From Halocafeteria seosinensis (Eukaryota; Sar; Bigyra; Bicosoecida): a stretch of DNA of 64,000 nt. Where the stretch lies: NCBI GenBank assembly GCA_001687465.1, contig LVLI01000316.1:25367-89366 (forward strand), written 5' to 3'. The notes under the pieces are model-generated. The model worked only from the letters and a program-made list of their open reading frames with translations. It was not told the DNA's origin and searched no databases. Position numbers and translations under genes: made by a program. Of the stretch, positions 1 through 10,203 are shown piece by piece; the first letter of the stretch is position 1, and the number at the start of each line of letters is the position of its first letter.

Positions 1-38
1 TGGGATTCCCTCATCGCTGAAGTTTGTCGTCATTGCAG

Positions 39-1015
39 TGGAGAGTGCTGCACTTATGATATTGGACGATGAATTCAAGGATGGGATCTTGTCTGAAGAC
101 AAAGTACCTCATACGACAGAGGAGAAAATTGCCCATGTGAGAGCGCATGTACCCCGGGGTGATGAGACCCTGGATAGAACGCAAATGACTGAGAGAATGA
201 AGTTCATCTGTAAAACAGCTATAGATCTACTCGATACCAGTAGAACTGACTGGAAGGAACATGATTTGAAAATTACGCTGCTCTACTCTTGGCAACCGCT
301 GCTGTCGAAAGTTGAGCCTCAACACTACCCGAAACTTCCTCAACCACAACAGCATTCGCAGCGCGAAGAAATAAGAGGACATTACGCTACCAGTTTTGGA
401 AAGAATCACACGGCACTGATGTGTTATGTGACTAGGCTTCCAGTTCGTCCGGAGACTCAAGTGAAGACAGTGGTTCGCGGGACGCCACGGTCCAACGCTG
501 CTGCCAAGGATTCTGCATGGGTACATACACGTCGAGAGTTGGAGAAGAAAATGTCGGAAGATATGGAAGAAACACTGCTCATTGAGTTTTCCTCGGGAAG
601 ACTAATGGAAGGTTTGCAGACCAATTTCATGGCCATCATTGATGGAGTGTTATACACTGCCGGTGACAACGTACTCAATGGCACAGTACGACAACTAGTT
701 CTGGAAGAATGCGATGCTAACGGTATTCCCTACAAGCTCGAAGGTCCCCTGCTTAGTCAAGCTCACCTCTGGGAAGCGGCCTTCATTACGAGTACGTCCA
801 GATTGATTCTACCTGTTGACGAATTACACATTCCCCAGGATGTCGCCGCAAACTTCAGTGGCGGTCTCATAGATGGTTCCACCCGCAACAATGCTGGGAA
901 AACCGAGGACGGAAGTCTCACGCTTTCGTTTCGTTCTTCGGAGTGTGCGCTTTTGTCTCGTCTTTCCCGACTGGTTCGAAATGCAGTAGAGGAACATAGC
1001 TCACCTCTAAGATAA
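39..1015 (+). CDS. Class IV aminotransferase-like protein, 5' partial
   Basis: The window opens at the end of an intron (acceptor cattgcag, last base 38), and the open frame runs to TAA at 1015, so the first exon or exons lie outside the window. About 325 residues are visible. The C-terminal half has the layout of fold-type IV PLP enzymes (branched-chain and D-amino-acid aminotransferase family): a segment LMEGLQTNFMAIIDG near residues 195-210, where the family has its E-G-x-x-S/T-N phosphate-binding motif, followed by a 'vLnGTVRQLVLE' helix and a terminal 'AFITSTSRLILPV' strand. The catalytic lysine is not obvious in the visible part and may be replaced or lie in the missing exon, so the substrate cannot be named. 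Likely a cytosolic transaminase or a divergent relative. Confidence 0.6.
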
Positions 1016-1057
1016 GTGGCAAGGGAACAGATATCTAAGTTGATTGACCCAACCTCC

Positions 1058-1604
1058 ATGTTGTCTGAGTGAACATGGAGGACTAGGATTTATGCATCAG
1101 GTGAGCACGCGAATTCCTTCGGAAAGGGCGAAACTCGTTGGCCTTCCAGTTGTCTGATAGCAACTAAGAACGATCGAAGCAACTACGAGTATACTCGGAT
1201 AGGTGATGCTGCCATACGCCCGTTGTACTGTGCCAACGATTCTACACATGTCGACGCCGCAAAACCAACTGTTCGTTATTCATTAAATTTTGCGGGTGTT
1301 GGTCCTTATACGAACGTCCAATACATCGGAAAACTGGAGGATCTCCCTACGATCCAAGAGCAAAGAATCGAGGTGAGAGCTAGAGGTAATGTGCCTCTAG
1401 GAGGGGGTTTCTACTGATCAGAAGCTTGAAAAATGGGGAACTCTAGTAACTCATCTGATCGACTACTGACGCTGTTGAATGCACCACCAGAAACTAGTAA
1501 GACCGATAATGTTCAGAGCGAGGCTCGAGTTGGTAGCATCGGATGGCATCTGTGCCAGCCTAAGCCATCCCTATGATATTATTTTTATAATTTACGTTTC
1601 GTGA
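1058..1604 (+). CDS. Candidate small three-exon gene, unknown product
   Basis: A long open frame (about 1150-1380) with coherent protein composition lacks its own ATG. A model that works in phase is ATG at 1058, a split codon at 1068, an intron 1069-1149 ending ttccag, a main exon to the GAG before gtgagag near 1377, and a last exon after caccaccag ending at TGA 1604. The product would be about 110 residues and contains FAGVGPYTNVQYIGKLEDLP. I do not recognise the family. The first donor (gtgaac) is weak, and the last exon overlaps the 3' end of the convergent minus-strand gene by about 13 bases. The gene is plausible but not established. Confidence 0.33.
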
Positions 1605-2858
1605 TCGACCTTGGAATCATTTTCCTGTTCATGTCCCTCCCCATGTTCATCGGCTTCTTGATCAATGTCTGGAAGGGTATCTTGCAATGCTTTCAACAAG
1701 GCTCGGTATTCAATTAGTTTGGTGCTCTGGCACCACTGGTCAACTATTTCGAAGACAGCATCGTAGAATTGCTTCCATGTAACATAGTGAGGCTGATATT
1801 GTCGGTTTGCCGCTGCTGGGGCCGATTTAACGGGGCGATTCCGTGTGGCTGGTTTATCTATCTCCAAGCGTTCTCTTTCGGAGTCCCGCATCCAGTCCAT
1901 CTGAAGAAAAATAGGACGCTTGTTCAAGAGCCGTATTAATAAATACGAAGATTTTATATGCTACGCACCTCCAAGTGACGATCCAAGTCGTTGACTGCAG
2001 CTTCGGGGCGCAGAACTCTGATGAAATATCTATACATCCGTTGGTATTCCTCGAAGGGGAGTACTTTCCCCACACCAGGAAAAGGCGTCGGAGCAGGAAC
2101 GTTGCTACTTTGATTAGGATCGCTTAGGACCGAGTTTCGGAGCTCTATTGGATACTCCTCCATTGCTGGGTCGTCAATCCAATTCAGTTTCCGAGCCACC
2201 TGCTCAAGGACGACAGTAGCATTTACGTGTAATCCAACACGGGAGAGCGAAAAAGAACGTCTTAACATACATTTCGAATTTCTGTACGAAGTATCGGGTT
2301 CGAGTAGAGTTTATTCCTCTGCTCCACTGCTCCTTGCGTATACATTGCATCATCGCCTTGGAGGAAGTATGGCATCTCTCCACGAGCCATCAAGTTACTA
2401 TCTCGTTTGGGATCCACAATGAACGAGACGTGGTCCTTGGAAGGACGAGCAAATAGTTCCGAGTCATAGCTGGACGCAATTTCATGTCCCGGGCGTGATT
2501 TTACCTCCTCTGTTGAAGGCTTTTGCCCTTCACTTGAACTTTCTCGATGGTAGCGATTCCCCGCCACTACAGCTTCAATGTCCTCCACGTTTCCACGCTG
2601 CAGCTTGTTCCTTCGGCGCTCCGCAATTTTCGCTACCGGGGTATTTTTATGATGCTTCTCTTTCGAGGGTGATCCTCGAAACTTGAGCTTCTTTGCATGC
2701 GGCGATACATTCTCTTGATTCTCCGAAGACAAGGCATATCCACCCCCGGTGCGTCTGCGAGGTGAATCGGTGCTTCCATTCTCTTCCACGTTGGTGGTTC
2801 GCGGTGGTGGTGGAGAAGGATTCGTGTACTTTACGGTGCTATTGTCTTCCTGCGACAT
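1592..2858 (-). CDS. Unknown three-exon protein, about 375 aa
   Basis: Three exons join in phase: 2858-2271, 2199-1969 and 1900-1592, with introns of 71 and 68 nt (donors gtatgt and gtgcgt, acceptors gagcag and cttcag). The ATG at 2858 is the first in frame. The N-terminal 130 residues are polar and basic, with a poly-proline stretch and clusters such as AERRRNKLQRG, probably disordered. The C-terminal two-thirds is folded-looking, with motifs KLYSNPILRTEIRN, PFEEYQRMYRYFIRVLRP and HYVTWKQFYDAVFEIVDQWC, and ends in an acidic tail. I do not recognise the family. The region 2860-3430 upstream shows no other convincing exon and probably holds a divergent promoter shared with the IQ-motif gene. 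Confidence 0.7.
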
Positions 2859-3431
2859 CCTTTCAAACAATCAAACAGTCATATGTGTGCATCCACAATT
2901 CACTATATTTTTCTGGGCGTCTTTCACTTCCATTGACCCATAAACCGTTTAGCGGTTCTTCAACCGCCGATCCCATCCCACGTTGCGACCGAATCAGGTC
3001 GCAAGCGCAGGTTTGGAAGGGTATTAAATGAAGTGTGGCCTAAGAATACCAGTATTCAACGGCACTGGAATTGCGTAGATATGCCGACTTGGGTTGGTCG
3101 GTTTTGAGAGAGTGGGGACAGAAAAATACCCCCCCGTGTAAGTGAAGAAGCGAGCGTTGACCGGCAACGAATAGCGCGCCAAGACTTCCCTTTCACGGTT
3201 TAATGCCACATACAGCTCCCTTTGCATGGCTGACAGACTAGCTAAAAGTTTTACAGCCCTTTAGCCCTTGTAAGGAGTCCTTGTGGACAGCGTAACAACG
3301 AGATTTAGCGTGAACATCGAAGTGTAACTCGGGCAAAAAGAGAGCCAACGTCTCGGAGGAGCCCTTATTAGGTGCCTTTCCATTCATTGTGCAATTTGCA
3401 TACGGTTAAACGGTTGTATTGAAGCGAGGAA

Positions 3432-6400
3432 ATGGCGTTCTTTGCGAATGAAGTCCTTGAGGAAGTGATTCAAGTGGTGTCTGAACGAGGTGAGTCTGAC
3501 AGGCACCTGTACTTCCTCTCCATTCCACAAGGAATGTGCTGTATGATGTTAACGCAGAGTTCCCCGTTCATTATCTGACGGAAAGGCTCTATAAAATCTT
3601 TCGGGAGAAAGCAGTGCCCGAAAAATGCCCGGAACTTGTGTCTGTCATCTACCAAACGGTAGCATGTTTATTGGATAGGTACGTTATAAGATGGTATTCT
3701 TGAAAGACTTAATTCCTTATTACGAGTGAATGTTATATTGGTGTTGTATGTCGATTGGCAGACGGTCCCAGGACCAACTAACTTTAATGGCACTTCACCA
3801 TGCATTGGATGCGGATGTCAAGACAGAGCACTTATTCTACGGTGGTAAATCCCGAGTGCTGGAAATTCTACAGGACGCAACAAGGGTATTAACGCTTGAT
3901 AACGCACGACTGGATGGTCGTCTACCGATCAGTCTTCGATGCCCTCCGCTGCAAGAACTGCTGGACAAATTTGCTGCAATTTTCGACGTCCTGGACCGTT
4001 CCTCTTTCGAACTTACGGGGTTACATCAGTGGCTGCTGAGTGGGGATCACATCAGATGTTTACGTTGTTTAGACCGAAGGATCCAACATAGCAGATATTT
4101 TGTTTTACATCATCCAATTCTAACGCTGATAAATTTGGCCAGCATGTCGCTCCGAATGACCCAACATACCACAGCTGTTAGATACACGGACCTGGCCTTG
4201 AAAGTATTTTATGAAAATCGGACAAATAAGCGTTTCTCAGAAGGAACAGCGATAGAAATGGATGCCCCAAACAAGCAGAAGGTTAGTCATGTTCCTTCAC
4301 GTGCGTCTGAAACGGAACTATTCACGCTCAGAACGCGAACACCATGGATGAAATTGGTGCTTTGCATCCTAGGATATAATTTTGCCCTTTGTGCTACCGA
4401 GTTGCGCGAATTCAGCGTAAGCTTGGATCTTTGCGATCTATTGCTTGGGGTGCTGGCAGACGCACAGACCACTAGTCCTTCTGAAGTACCCAAGATTTTT
4501 AAGAGGAAGATACAGAGACTTTACGATTTTGTGGAAGAGTTGAGAAGCACTATGGATTCAGTGCAAGTGCATGGTGGTCCCGGCAGTGCATTTGAGGGAG
4601 CCCAATTGTCAGGACAACACAGTGCTAGGCACCAGAGTTCGCTGGTACGTCCTTTGGATGAAGGGAACACACAGAACGGGCCATCATTTTCACCCATTAA
4701 TACCGGAAGTAATAAGCACTTCGATTGGGAGCAAATGCCGTTGAATAATTCCAAACAAAAAGAACGATCAGAAACCTTCTCAACTTCGGCGTTCATGGAA
4801 GGAACACAAACTCGATTCTCCCCGTGGTTTACTTGGAACCATCCCGGCAAATCTGGTGTGCTGGACTCCTTTTCTTCTGTTACATATCACCCGCAACTGG
4901 AGAGTGACCATAACGACTGTGCAGCCACTGTAGTATTCGATATGCTGGCAAATGACTTATTCGATGAGGATGTGGAAGAAGTAAACCTACATCAAAGAAG
5001 CATCAGTTCGAATTCCCCCGAGAAAGTCAGAGCACAAGCCCGGAGCTACGTAAGCTCATCGCCAAAAGAGGGAAATGCCCAGACTCAGGACTTGTCTTCT
5101 TTTCGGGAGATCGAGAAGATACTGAGAGTAAAACCTCGCACTGCTGGTGCTGTCGTTGGACGGAACAAGACTGCAAAGAGTCGAAGTAAGAAGAAGAAGA
5201 AAAACCTGCCGAGATTGAACACTTCAAGTAATGTGGTGAGCACCAAGTCGCTACGTAGCTCAGGAAGTACCCACGTGCTAAGTCCGGTTCAGAGGAATCA
5301 GTTTAAACCTGCTCGAAAGAGTTTACCTCCTCTTCGATTTGCGTCCCACACCGTGCAGCAGAGCATTCCTTCCCAGAATCAGCTCTACCATTTATTCTGT
5401 AGGGCATCTTTTGTCAGCAGGTACTCTGAGCTGCTGAAGAATTTACTCAGTGTACCCCGTGAGCTGCCTCGTGGTAGCGTCAGCGCTCGAGAAACAAGCA
5501 CCTCTGACACACATACTTTCCAGCGTCGACCCCAAACGTCGCCGCACGTTTCTGGGACAGTCTCGCGAGCAGAGAAGGAGCGAATGGCGCGGTCTAAACT
5601 GTCACGATTTCTTCTTTCTGTTATTCCCCGCTGGCGGCATAAACGTATGAGGAAGTCCTTTATCCAGCTCCAGCGAAGATTCAGAAGAATACATCGAGCA
5701 AAGTTGGCCAAGTTTTTTACATGCGATGAAGCCAGGGTAGAAATCGATCTTCGTCCTTCGGGTCTGCTATATGCGGAAGAACCAGTGGGAGAGGAAGAAG
5801 ATTCTGAAGATGCCGCCCCAGCTCTGTCGACATATGTAACCGCTGAACACGAAGTGAGGCAAGTGGACGGGAGGAAAGAACTCAGTATGGCTCGCCCGTG
5901 TTTGGACCACCCTCAAAGACCAACTGAGCTACGGCTAAGGGAGTGTATGCATGTTATTGACGCAACTTTAGGAATGCAGATATGGGATGACGAAGGCAAT
6001 TGCATCTCTAGCGAATCATACAATTTGGACAAATTGTTTCACAACGGGTACAGGAGTATTGACTCTGTCGCTTTGAAGAAGGCTATGTCCACCTACAGAA
6101 CCAGGTATTATTTGGCCAAGGTAAGGCTGTGATAATCTTGTGAGGTGCTGGTAATATCAATATCGATTCCTTCGTGATTGGTCGCCGCAGCTTGCTCATG
6201 ATGACGGGCTCGCAATTAAAATCCAAAGCCTATGCCGAAAGTGGAGAAATCGTGTCAGGCAGCGTCGAACAGAGTTTCTGGAGGCAGTCAAGTCTAAACT
6301 CCCAGAGGATCTCTTCTTTTCTTCTAAATGGTATGCACGTAATTTGTTTGACTGTCTATTTGCTAAGCAACCTTCAACAACGTGGGTTGATGTTGGATTC

Positions 6401-6784
6401 AGGGAGTCTCAATGGAGGAAGTGGAACCAAGAATATAAATTCTTCGTTAAGCACTCAATGCCTCGAGGCTCAGCCTTATTTGGACAAGGATCCCCTAACC
6501 TACGTCTTGAACCGATCTTTGAAATTCGCGCTTATTCCAGAGAATCAGAGCGTCCCGTTCTGGTTCTTGAAAATATATCGATGCAGCTCCTAGAGAACGG
6601 TCGAGTTCCTAAAGAAGAGTACACGCTGGACCCGCTGGAGACATTGCCACCTTCCATATTGGAAATGCGGACGGAGAAGAGTGTGATTGCTCCTGTAATG
6701 CAGCGAGCTGCCGAAAAATATCGTGCCGAAATGTCTAAGGCGTTGAAAGAGCAACTACCTGATGAGTTCGAGGAAGTCAGTTAA
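3432..6784 (+). CDS. IQ-motif protein, about 1043 aa, four exons
   Basis: Exons 3432-3489, 3558-3678, 3762-6120 and 6191-6784 join in phase through introns of 68, 83 and 70 nt (donors gtgagt, gtacgt, gtaagg; acceptors acgcag, tggcag, ccgcag). The N-terminal 200 residues are helical and conserved-looking (FPVHYLTERLYKIFREK). The middle is a Ser/Gln-rich, probably disordered region with a lysine block (KSRSKKKKKN). The C-terminal third is very basic (RWRHKRMRKSFIQLQRRFRR) and carries an IQ calmodulin-binding motif, AIKIQSLCRKWRNRVRQR, at the start of exon 4, followed by a W/Y/F-rich domain. Such architecture fits a calmodulin- or myosin-light-chain-binding scaffold, possibly cytoskeletal or ciliary; this role is inference and no orthologue is recognised. 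Confidence 0.75.
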
Positions 6785-6959
6785 GGCCCTTCGAGTCTTG
6801 TCGTACTTCTTTGTACAGAGGTATTTGTAACGAGTGAAATCATTGTATTCAACTCAATTGTAACAATGTAAAGGTACGCGTATACAAGTAGTGTCTTCCC
6901 ATGCTTACAGTTTCTGACCTCCTGACCCTCGAATCCTGGATTGAGCTTACTTCTTCAAA

Positions 6960-7042
6960 TGTAACGCCCGCGAATTCCTTTGGTTACTATGCGTTTATAT
7001 TTTCAATTTTGTAAAAGTTATTAAAAGTTCGCGGGCGTTACA
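6960..7042. repeat. 83-bp element with perfect 15-bp terminal inverted repeats
   Basis: TGTAACGCCCGCGAA at 6960-6974 is the exact reverse complement of TTCGCGGGCGTTACA at 7028-7042. The 53-bp interior is AT-rich. No clear target-site duplication is seen in the bases next to the repeats. It sits between the 3' end of the IQ-motif gene and the start of the decayed duplicated block. It could be a small MITE, or a GC-rich stem acting as a terminator-like structure or boundary hairpin. Confidence 0.7.
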
Positions 7043-7264
7043 CGCGCAACCTTGACAACGGTCGTCGAAGTTCTGAAATTTGCTGGTTTGACATCTTTGC
7101 TACTTCTTTACTCCAAGGTTGCACAAGAAGGACACTGTCTGTCTGGGTATTATGAGATCGATTGCGAGGGTGTAAGTGGAGACGTGGTTTCAGTATTATC
7201 CTTCATCGAACGTCGAGGCGGCAAAAATTGGACCTATAGGTGTCCCACCTTTAAATACTCTGGA

Positions 7265-7440
7265 TTCAACTGTACGATACTGGAAAGAGGTTGTGGGAAA
7301 GGACGATGAATGGATCTATGGACTTTCATGGAGGCAATACGGCTGTGCGTGAACGCGACACGGGAAACATTGATGAAATTCCCGCGGTTTGGGGGACGCT
7401 TGTGTATGGGGATGAATTCGGAAAACTGGAGAGTTCAGCT
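7265..7440 (+). pseudogene. Fragment of the LRR-family leader region
   Basis: Translation gives STVRYWKEVVGKDDEWIYGL followed by SWR and, after frame changes, KFPRFGGRL. This parallels the start of the LRR pseudogene at 14.79 kb (STVKYWNEVVGEDNEWI, then INFPRFAGRV). An in-frame stop and at least one frameshift interrupt it, and no leucine-rich repeats follow. Immediately downstream the sequence switches to a copy of a different gene, so this is a truncated family member captured in a composite duplication. Confidence 0.65.
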
Positions 7441-7800
7441 GTACGTATTCGTTGAGATTACTCTTTCTCCAAAGATTGCCGGTTGTCGAAGCGGTTTCCA
7501 AGCAAAAACGTTCACAGGTCAGGAAAACATCCAAGACCAGAATGTATTGGTCTTTGGGTGTTCTCTTCCCCAGTCGTGGATTACTAAGGCAAACGATTTC
7601 TCAAAGAATCAACAAAAACGATTTGATACCTTAAAATCCCTGGTTTGATATGGCCCCCAGGAGATGGGCCCTCCGAAATCACGGTAGGGGGGGCAGCATT
7701 GTCAGGCGAATGCGAAGGACACGCACTGTTATTTAGGAAAGGCAGAATTACAATGGCATTGATGGGAGTGGTCACACCATCAAAGTGTGGGCCCCACTAG
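7441..7800 (+). pseudogene. Decayed copy of the 3' part of the unknown gene at 10.2 kb
   Basis: Base-by-base similarity to about 10960-11335 is strong: SGFQ.KTFTGQENI.DQNVL and SWITKA.DF..NQQ.R.DTLK are shared at protein level, and the run gtgtgggccccactagtaa is shared exactly at the right end. Relative to the intact gene it has frameshifts, a short deletion before LPQSWITK and a stop after KSLV. It cannot make the full domain. Confidence 0.85.
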
Positions 7801-7829
7801 TAAACGGAGCACACACTTGAATCACGGTC

Positions 7830-8090
7830 GGCGTGTAGTTGATCAAATTCACATTCAATGACACATGGTCAATACTGTAGTGCATAGGTTTGTCGATCCA
7901 ATTTCATTATTCCATCCATGGCACTCCGAATCGTGGAAAGATGTGCTTTTGCGGGGACCACCATTGGAGCCAACATGACCTGGAAGTACAGTACTGCATT
8001 CTGAACGATTCGGCCTGTCTGCCCGGAGGATACGTTATCATCAATAAGGGACTCATTGAGTGGGTCTTGGAATGAATGTGAAAGGTACAA
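7830..8090 (+). pseudogene. Decayed copy of the upstream region and N-terminal part of the OMA1-like gene
   Basis: The run tagttgatcaaattcacattcaatgacac and the following segment match 11850-11965. The sequence then jumps straight to the equivalent of 12378 (ERCAFAGTTIGANMTWKY against ERCAFAATTIGANMTWKY), continuing to LIEWV. About 415 bp of the parent coding sequence are missing, including the presequence and membrane segment, and small insertions break the frame. Together with the preceding fragment it shows that a piece spanning both parent genes was duplicated as a unit and then eroded. Confidence 0.85.
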
Positions 8091-8126
8091 CTGCAGGTGG
8101 TTGATAACAATGGGAGAGGTGCCGCC

Positions 8127-8188
8127 GTGTGGATTGGTATTGCTCCTACCGGAAGATGTGTCGTCTACCGGCTCCGCTACGCCGTGTG
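8127..8188. repeat. Dispersed 62-bp repeat, copy 1 (LINE 3' tail)
   Basis: The segment with core attggtattgctcctaccgg and end gctacgccgtgtg is closely matched at 9377-9437 in the same orientation. Here it lies directly downstream (minus strand) of the stop codon of the reverse-transcriptase C-terminal fragment, which is where the conserved 3' untranslated tail of a LINE would be. Confidence 0.6.
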
Positions 8189-8650
8189 AGGGGTGAACCC
8201 TACCCGGAACCGGCCCAACATCTTCACGTTGTAGCGCATCAACTTGACTGACAGTTTGGCCGTCATCAGCTTGCGGAAGTTCCGCATCTCCCTTGTTCCC
8301 CAGCGAAAGCCCGGTGCTTTCCTGGCAATTCTCTTGAGGAACTTGACTGCGTCTTCCCCGAAGCCGCCCGTCGCCTCTATCACGAACGGGATAAGTTCCG
8401 TGTGGTGGTCCCTCAGGTGCCCGGATTTTGTCTGCTTCATCTTCTCCGCTTCTGCCGCGATGGTGAGGGATCTTCCCGCTGTCCTGGCTAGTCTGTCTCC
8501 CGGGAGCGGATTTGGCACTGTCACATCGACGTACAGTGTGCTCGTTGGGCCCTTGGTACCAGGTCCATTACTGTCCCCGCCCCTCCCTCCTTTCGCGAGT
8601 CTGCGAGCACCCACCGGCATTTGACTCATGCGGAGTACCGCCTGCCAAAA
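8177..8650 (-). pseudogene. C-terminal fragment of a non-LTR retrotransposon polyprotein
   Basis: On the minus strand the segment DVTVPNPLPGDRLARTAGRS followed by the alternation AAEAEKMKQTK and LIPFVIEATGGFGEDAVKFL matches the short conserved module at the C-terminus of many LINE-type polyproteins (consensus D-V-x-V-x-N/H-P-L, then F-x-P-x-x-x-E-x-x-G-G-x-G-x-x-A). Only this tail is present: the polymerase core with its YADD box and the endonuclease are absent, as expected for a 5'-truncated insertion. It abuts, and probably inserted into, the PA14 gene remnant on the same strand. Confidence 0.6.
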
Positions 8651-9110
8651 TGTTACTTCTCTCCATCGACATATAAGATAGAGCCATCGTCTGAATTCAG
8701 AAAAAAATTTGTATTGTCCTGACCTTGGTACTTTAATTATCCCATGAAAACGGGCATAGTAGTCGTCAACCACAATAAACCACTCTGTTCGGGTTGTCAT
8801 CTTTCGGTGATCCTGGCCATGGATCCTCTTAACCAACTATATTTAGTTCGTCGTTTAACACAACATTTGACCAAGTATCTTCAACAATATACTTTTCAAT
8901 ATTGAGAACGTCCTCTTTATCTTCCACTGCATTCGAATCGTAGCGACAGAGCTCCCCTTGCCATCCTGCTTGCACCACCGCCTCTGCCTTCTGGACGAAC
9001 ACAATGACGCATATCCGCATACGAAAACTGCTGCAATTGCACGTAGCATGATGTCTGGTTTCCATTCGGGGCATACACTGCATCCCACGAACATTCTTGT
9101 TTCCTTCGAA
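8651..9110 (-). pseudogene. PA14-domain gene remnant
   Basis: Minus-strand pieces AVVQAGWQGELCRYDSN, DDYYARFHGIIKVPRSGQYK and FFLNSDDGSILYVDG lie in the order expected of a PA14 domain, a beta-barrel carbohydrate-binding fold of adhesins and glycosidases. They are in different frames: a stop follows the LNIVG segment near 8845, and one extra T in a T7 run (8701-8707) shifts the frame inside the domain. A stop follows VDGEK. The gene is dead unless the T7 run is a sequencing error, and even then the other stop remains. Its 3' side is replaced by LINE sequence. Confidence 0.6.
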
Positions 9111-9376
9111 ATTCGTTATCAGCTATCACGTTAGGCCCCAGAAGTGGTATGCAGGACCCGCAGCCAACTGAAAGTTCGAAGAAAGCGCGTGCTTTACGTA
9201 GAGCTGCAGGGAACATCCAACTCCAGTAGATAAAGAAACAACTTATTTTTCTCCGATTACGTAATTCATCAATCCTGAGATGAGTGTGTTATACTGTCTT
9301 TGTGTTGTCTCAAACCTTTTCTTACCCCTGGGTTGCACGATCGTACAGCTGCTGGGTGTGTACCGGTAGTGTGTAG

Positions 9377-9437
9377 TGTGTATTGGTATTGCTCCTACCG
9401 GGAGATGTGTCTGCTAAAGGCTACGCTACGCCGTGTG
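9377..9437. repeat. Dispersed 62-bp repeat, copy 2 (solo LINE tail)
   Basis: This segment repeats 8127-8188 with a handful of mismatches and stands alone, without adjacent retrotransposon coding sequence. It is best read as an extremely 5'-truncated insertion of the same LINE family. Confidence 0.5.
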
Positions 9438-9545
9438 TTTTACAGTTTTCCAGTTTTACATATCCCATTGTCCCCCCGTCGGCACTCAAAGATTCCCCGC
9501 GAGGACGCCGAGTGCGATATCTGATAGTGCGACATTTCTCTGTGC

Positions 9546-9827
9546 ATGGTGCCAAACATGCACAACGTACACCCTGTTTACCATGATGTCCTCGTGAGTC
9601 AAAATGATTACACGTTGCCACTGAAACCATTCCTAAAGAAGCGGGGACTCATCGCATTACAGTATGCTCGATTACCGCTGCACATAAATTCTGCCACAGA
9701 AGTTTTGCTTAACACTGTCAATGATGGTGACCCTAGGATGGAAGGAGGAGGAACATCGTACGTTACCAATGAATGTTTCGAAGATGTGTATGGCTACAAG
9801 TTCCTCGTCAATCTACCCTCTGCATAA
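9546..9827 (+). CDS. Small open frame, 93 codons, unknown
   Basis: ATG at 9546 opens a 93-residue frame containing VYHDVLVSQNDYTLPLKPFL and YVTNECFEDVYGYKF. Composition is protein-like, but no family is recognised and no clear splice partners are seen. It lies inside the block of decayed sequences, so it may be an exon remnant rather than a gene. Confidence 0.25.
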   Translation: MVPNMHNVHPVYHDVLVSQNDYTLPLKPFLKKRGLIALQYARLPLHINSATEVLLNTVNDGDPRMEGGGTSYVTNECFEDVYGYKFLVNLPSA

Positions 9828-10203
9828 ATCGATTCAACTATTGATTGAATGTTTCTTCCTTCTGCAAGTGTTTGGGATAATTTCTGCGATGCCGGTTGCG
9901 TCCTCGCAGAGATTCCAACCCCGCACTCCCTGAGAAAGAGCATTCTTTTTCCCCTCCAAATATTCTGCAGTACTCTCCGAGAAAGAGCATTCATTTTCTC
10001 CCAAGATGTTCTAGACCAGGATAAAGAATTGTTGACTGGAAAGAGTTGTTAATTTCATGATCACATGGAAAGGTTAATATATCTGAAGGACAAGGGCAAA
10101 CAGGGGTCATATATTTTATACTTTAGTGTGCATAGAACCTCCGTGTACATCTCGTTGAAGGTTCGTTAAGAAAGAGTAGGATATCCAGGCTCTGTCGAAG
10201 ACA
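9828..10203. other. Gene-free stretch upstream of the unknown gene
   Basis: No convincing exon is seen. The stretch contains a short direct duplication, ctccgagaaagagcattc against ccctgagaaagagcattc (near 9930 and 9975), and an AT-rich tract before 10150. It presumably holds the promoter of the following gene. Confidence 0.4.

Noticed and set aside
8244-8624. 126-codon plus-strand open frame
   Set aside because: It is the complement of the LINE C-terminal fragment, which has a recognisable module on the minus strand. The plus-strand translation is Pro/Leu/Ser-rich noise.
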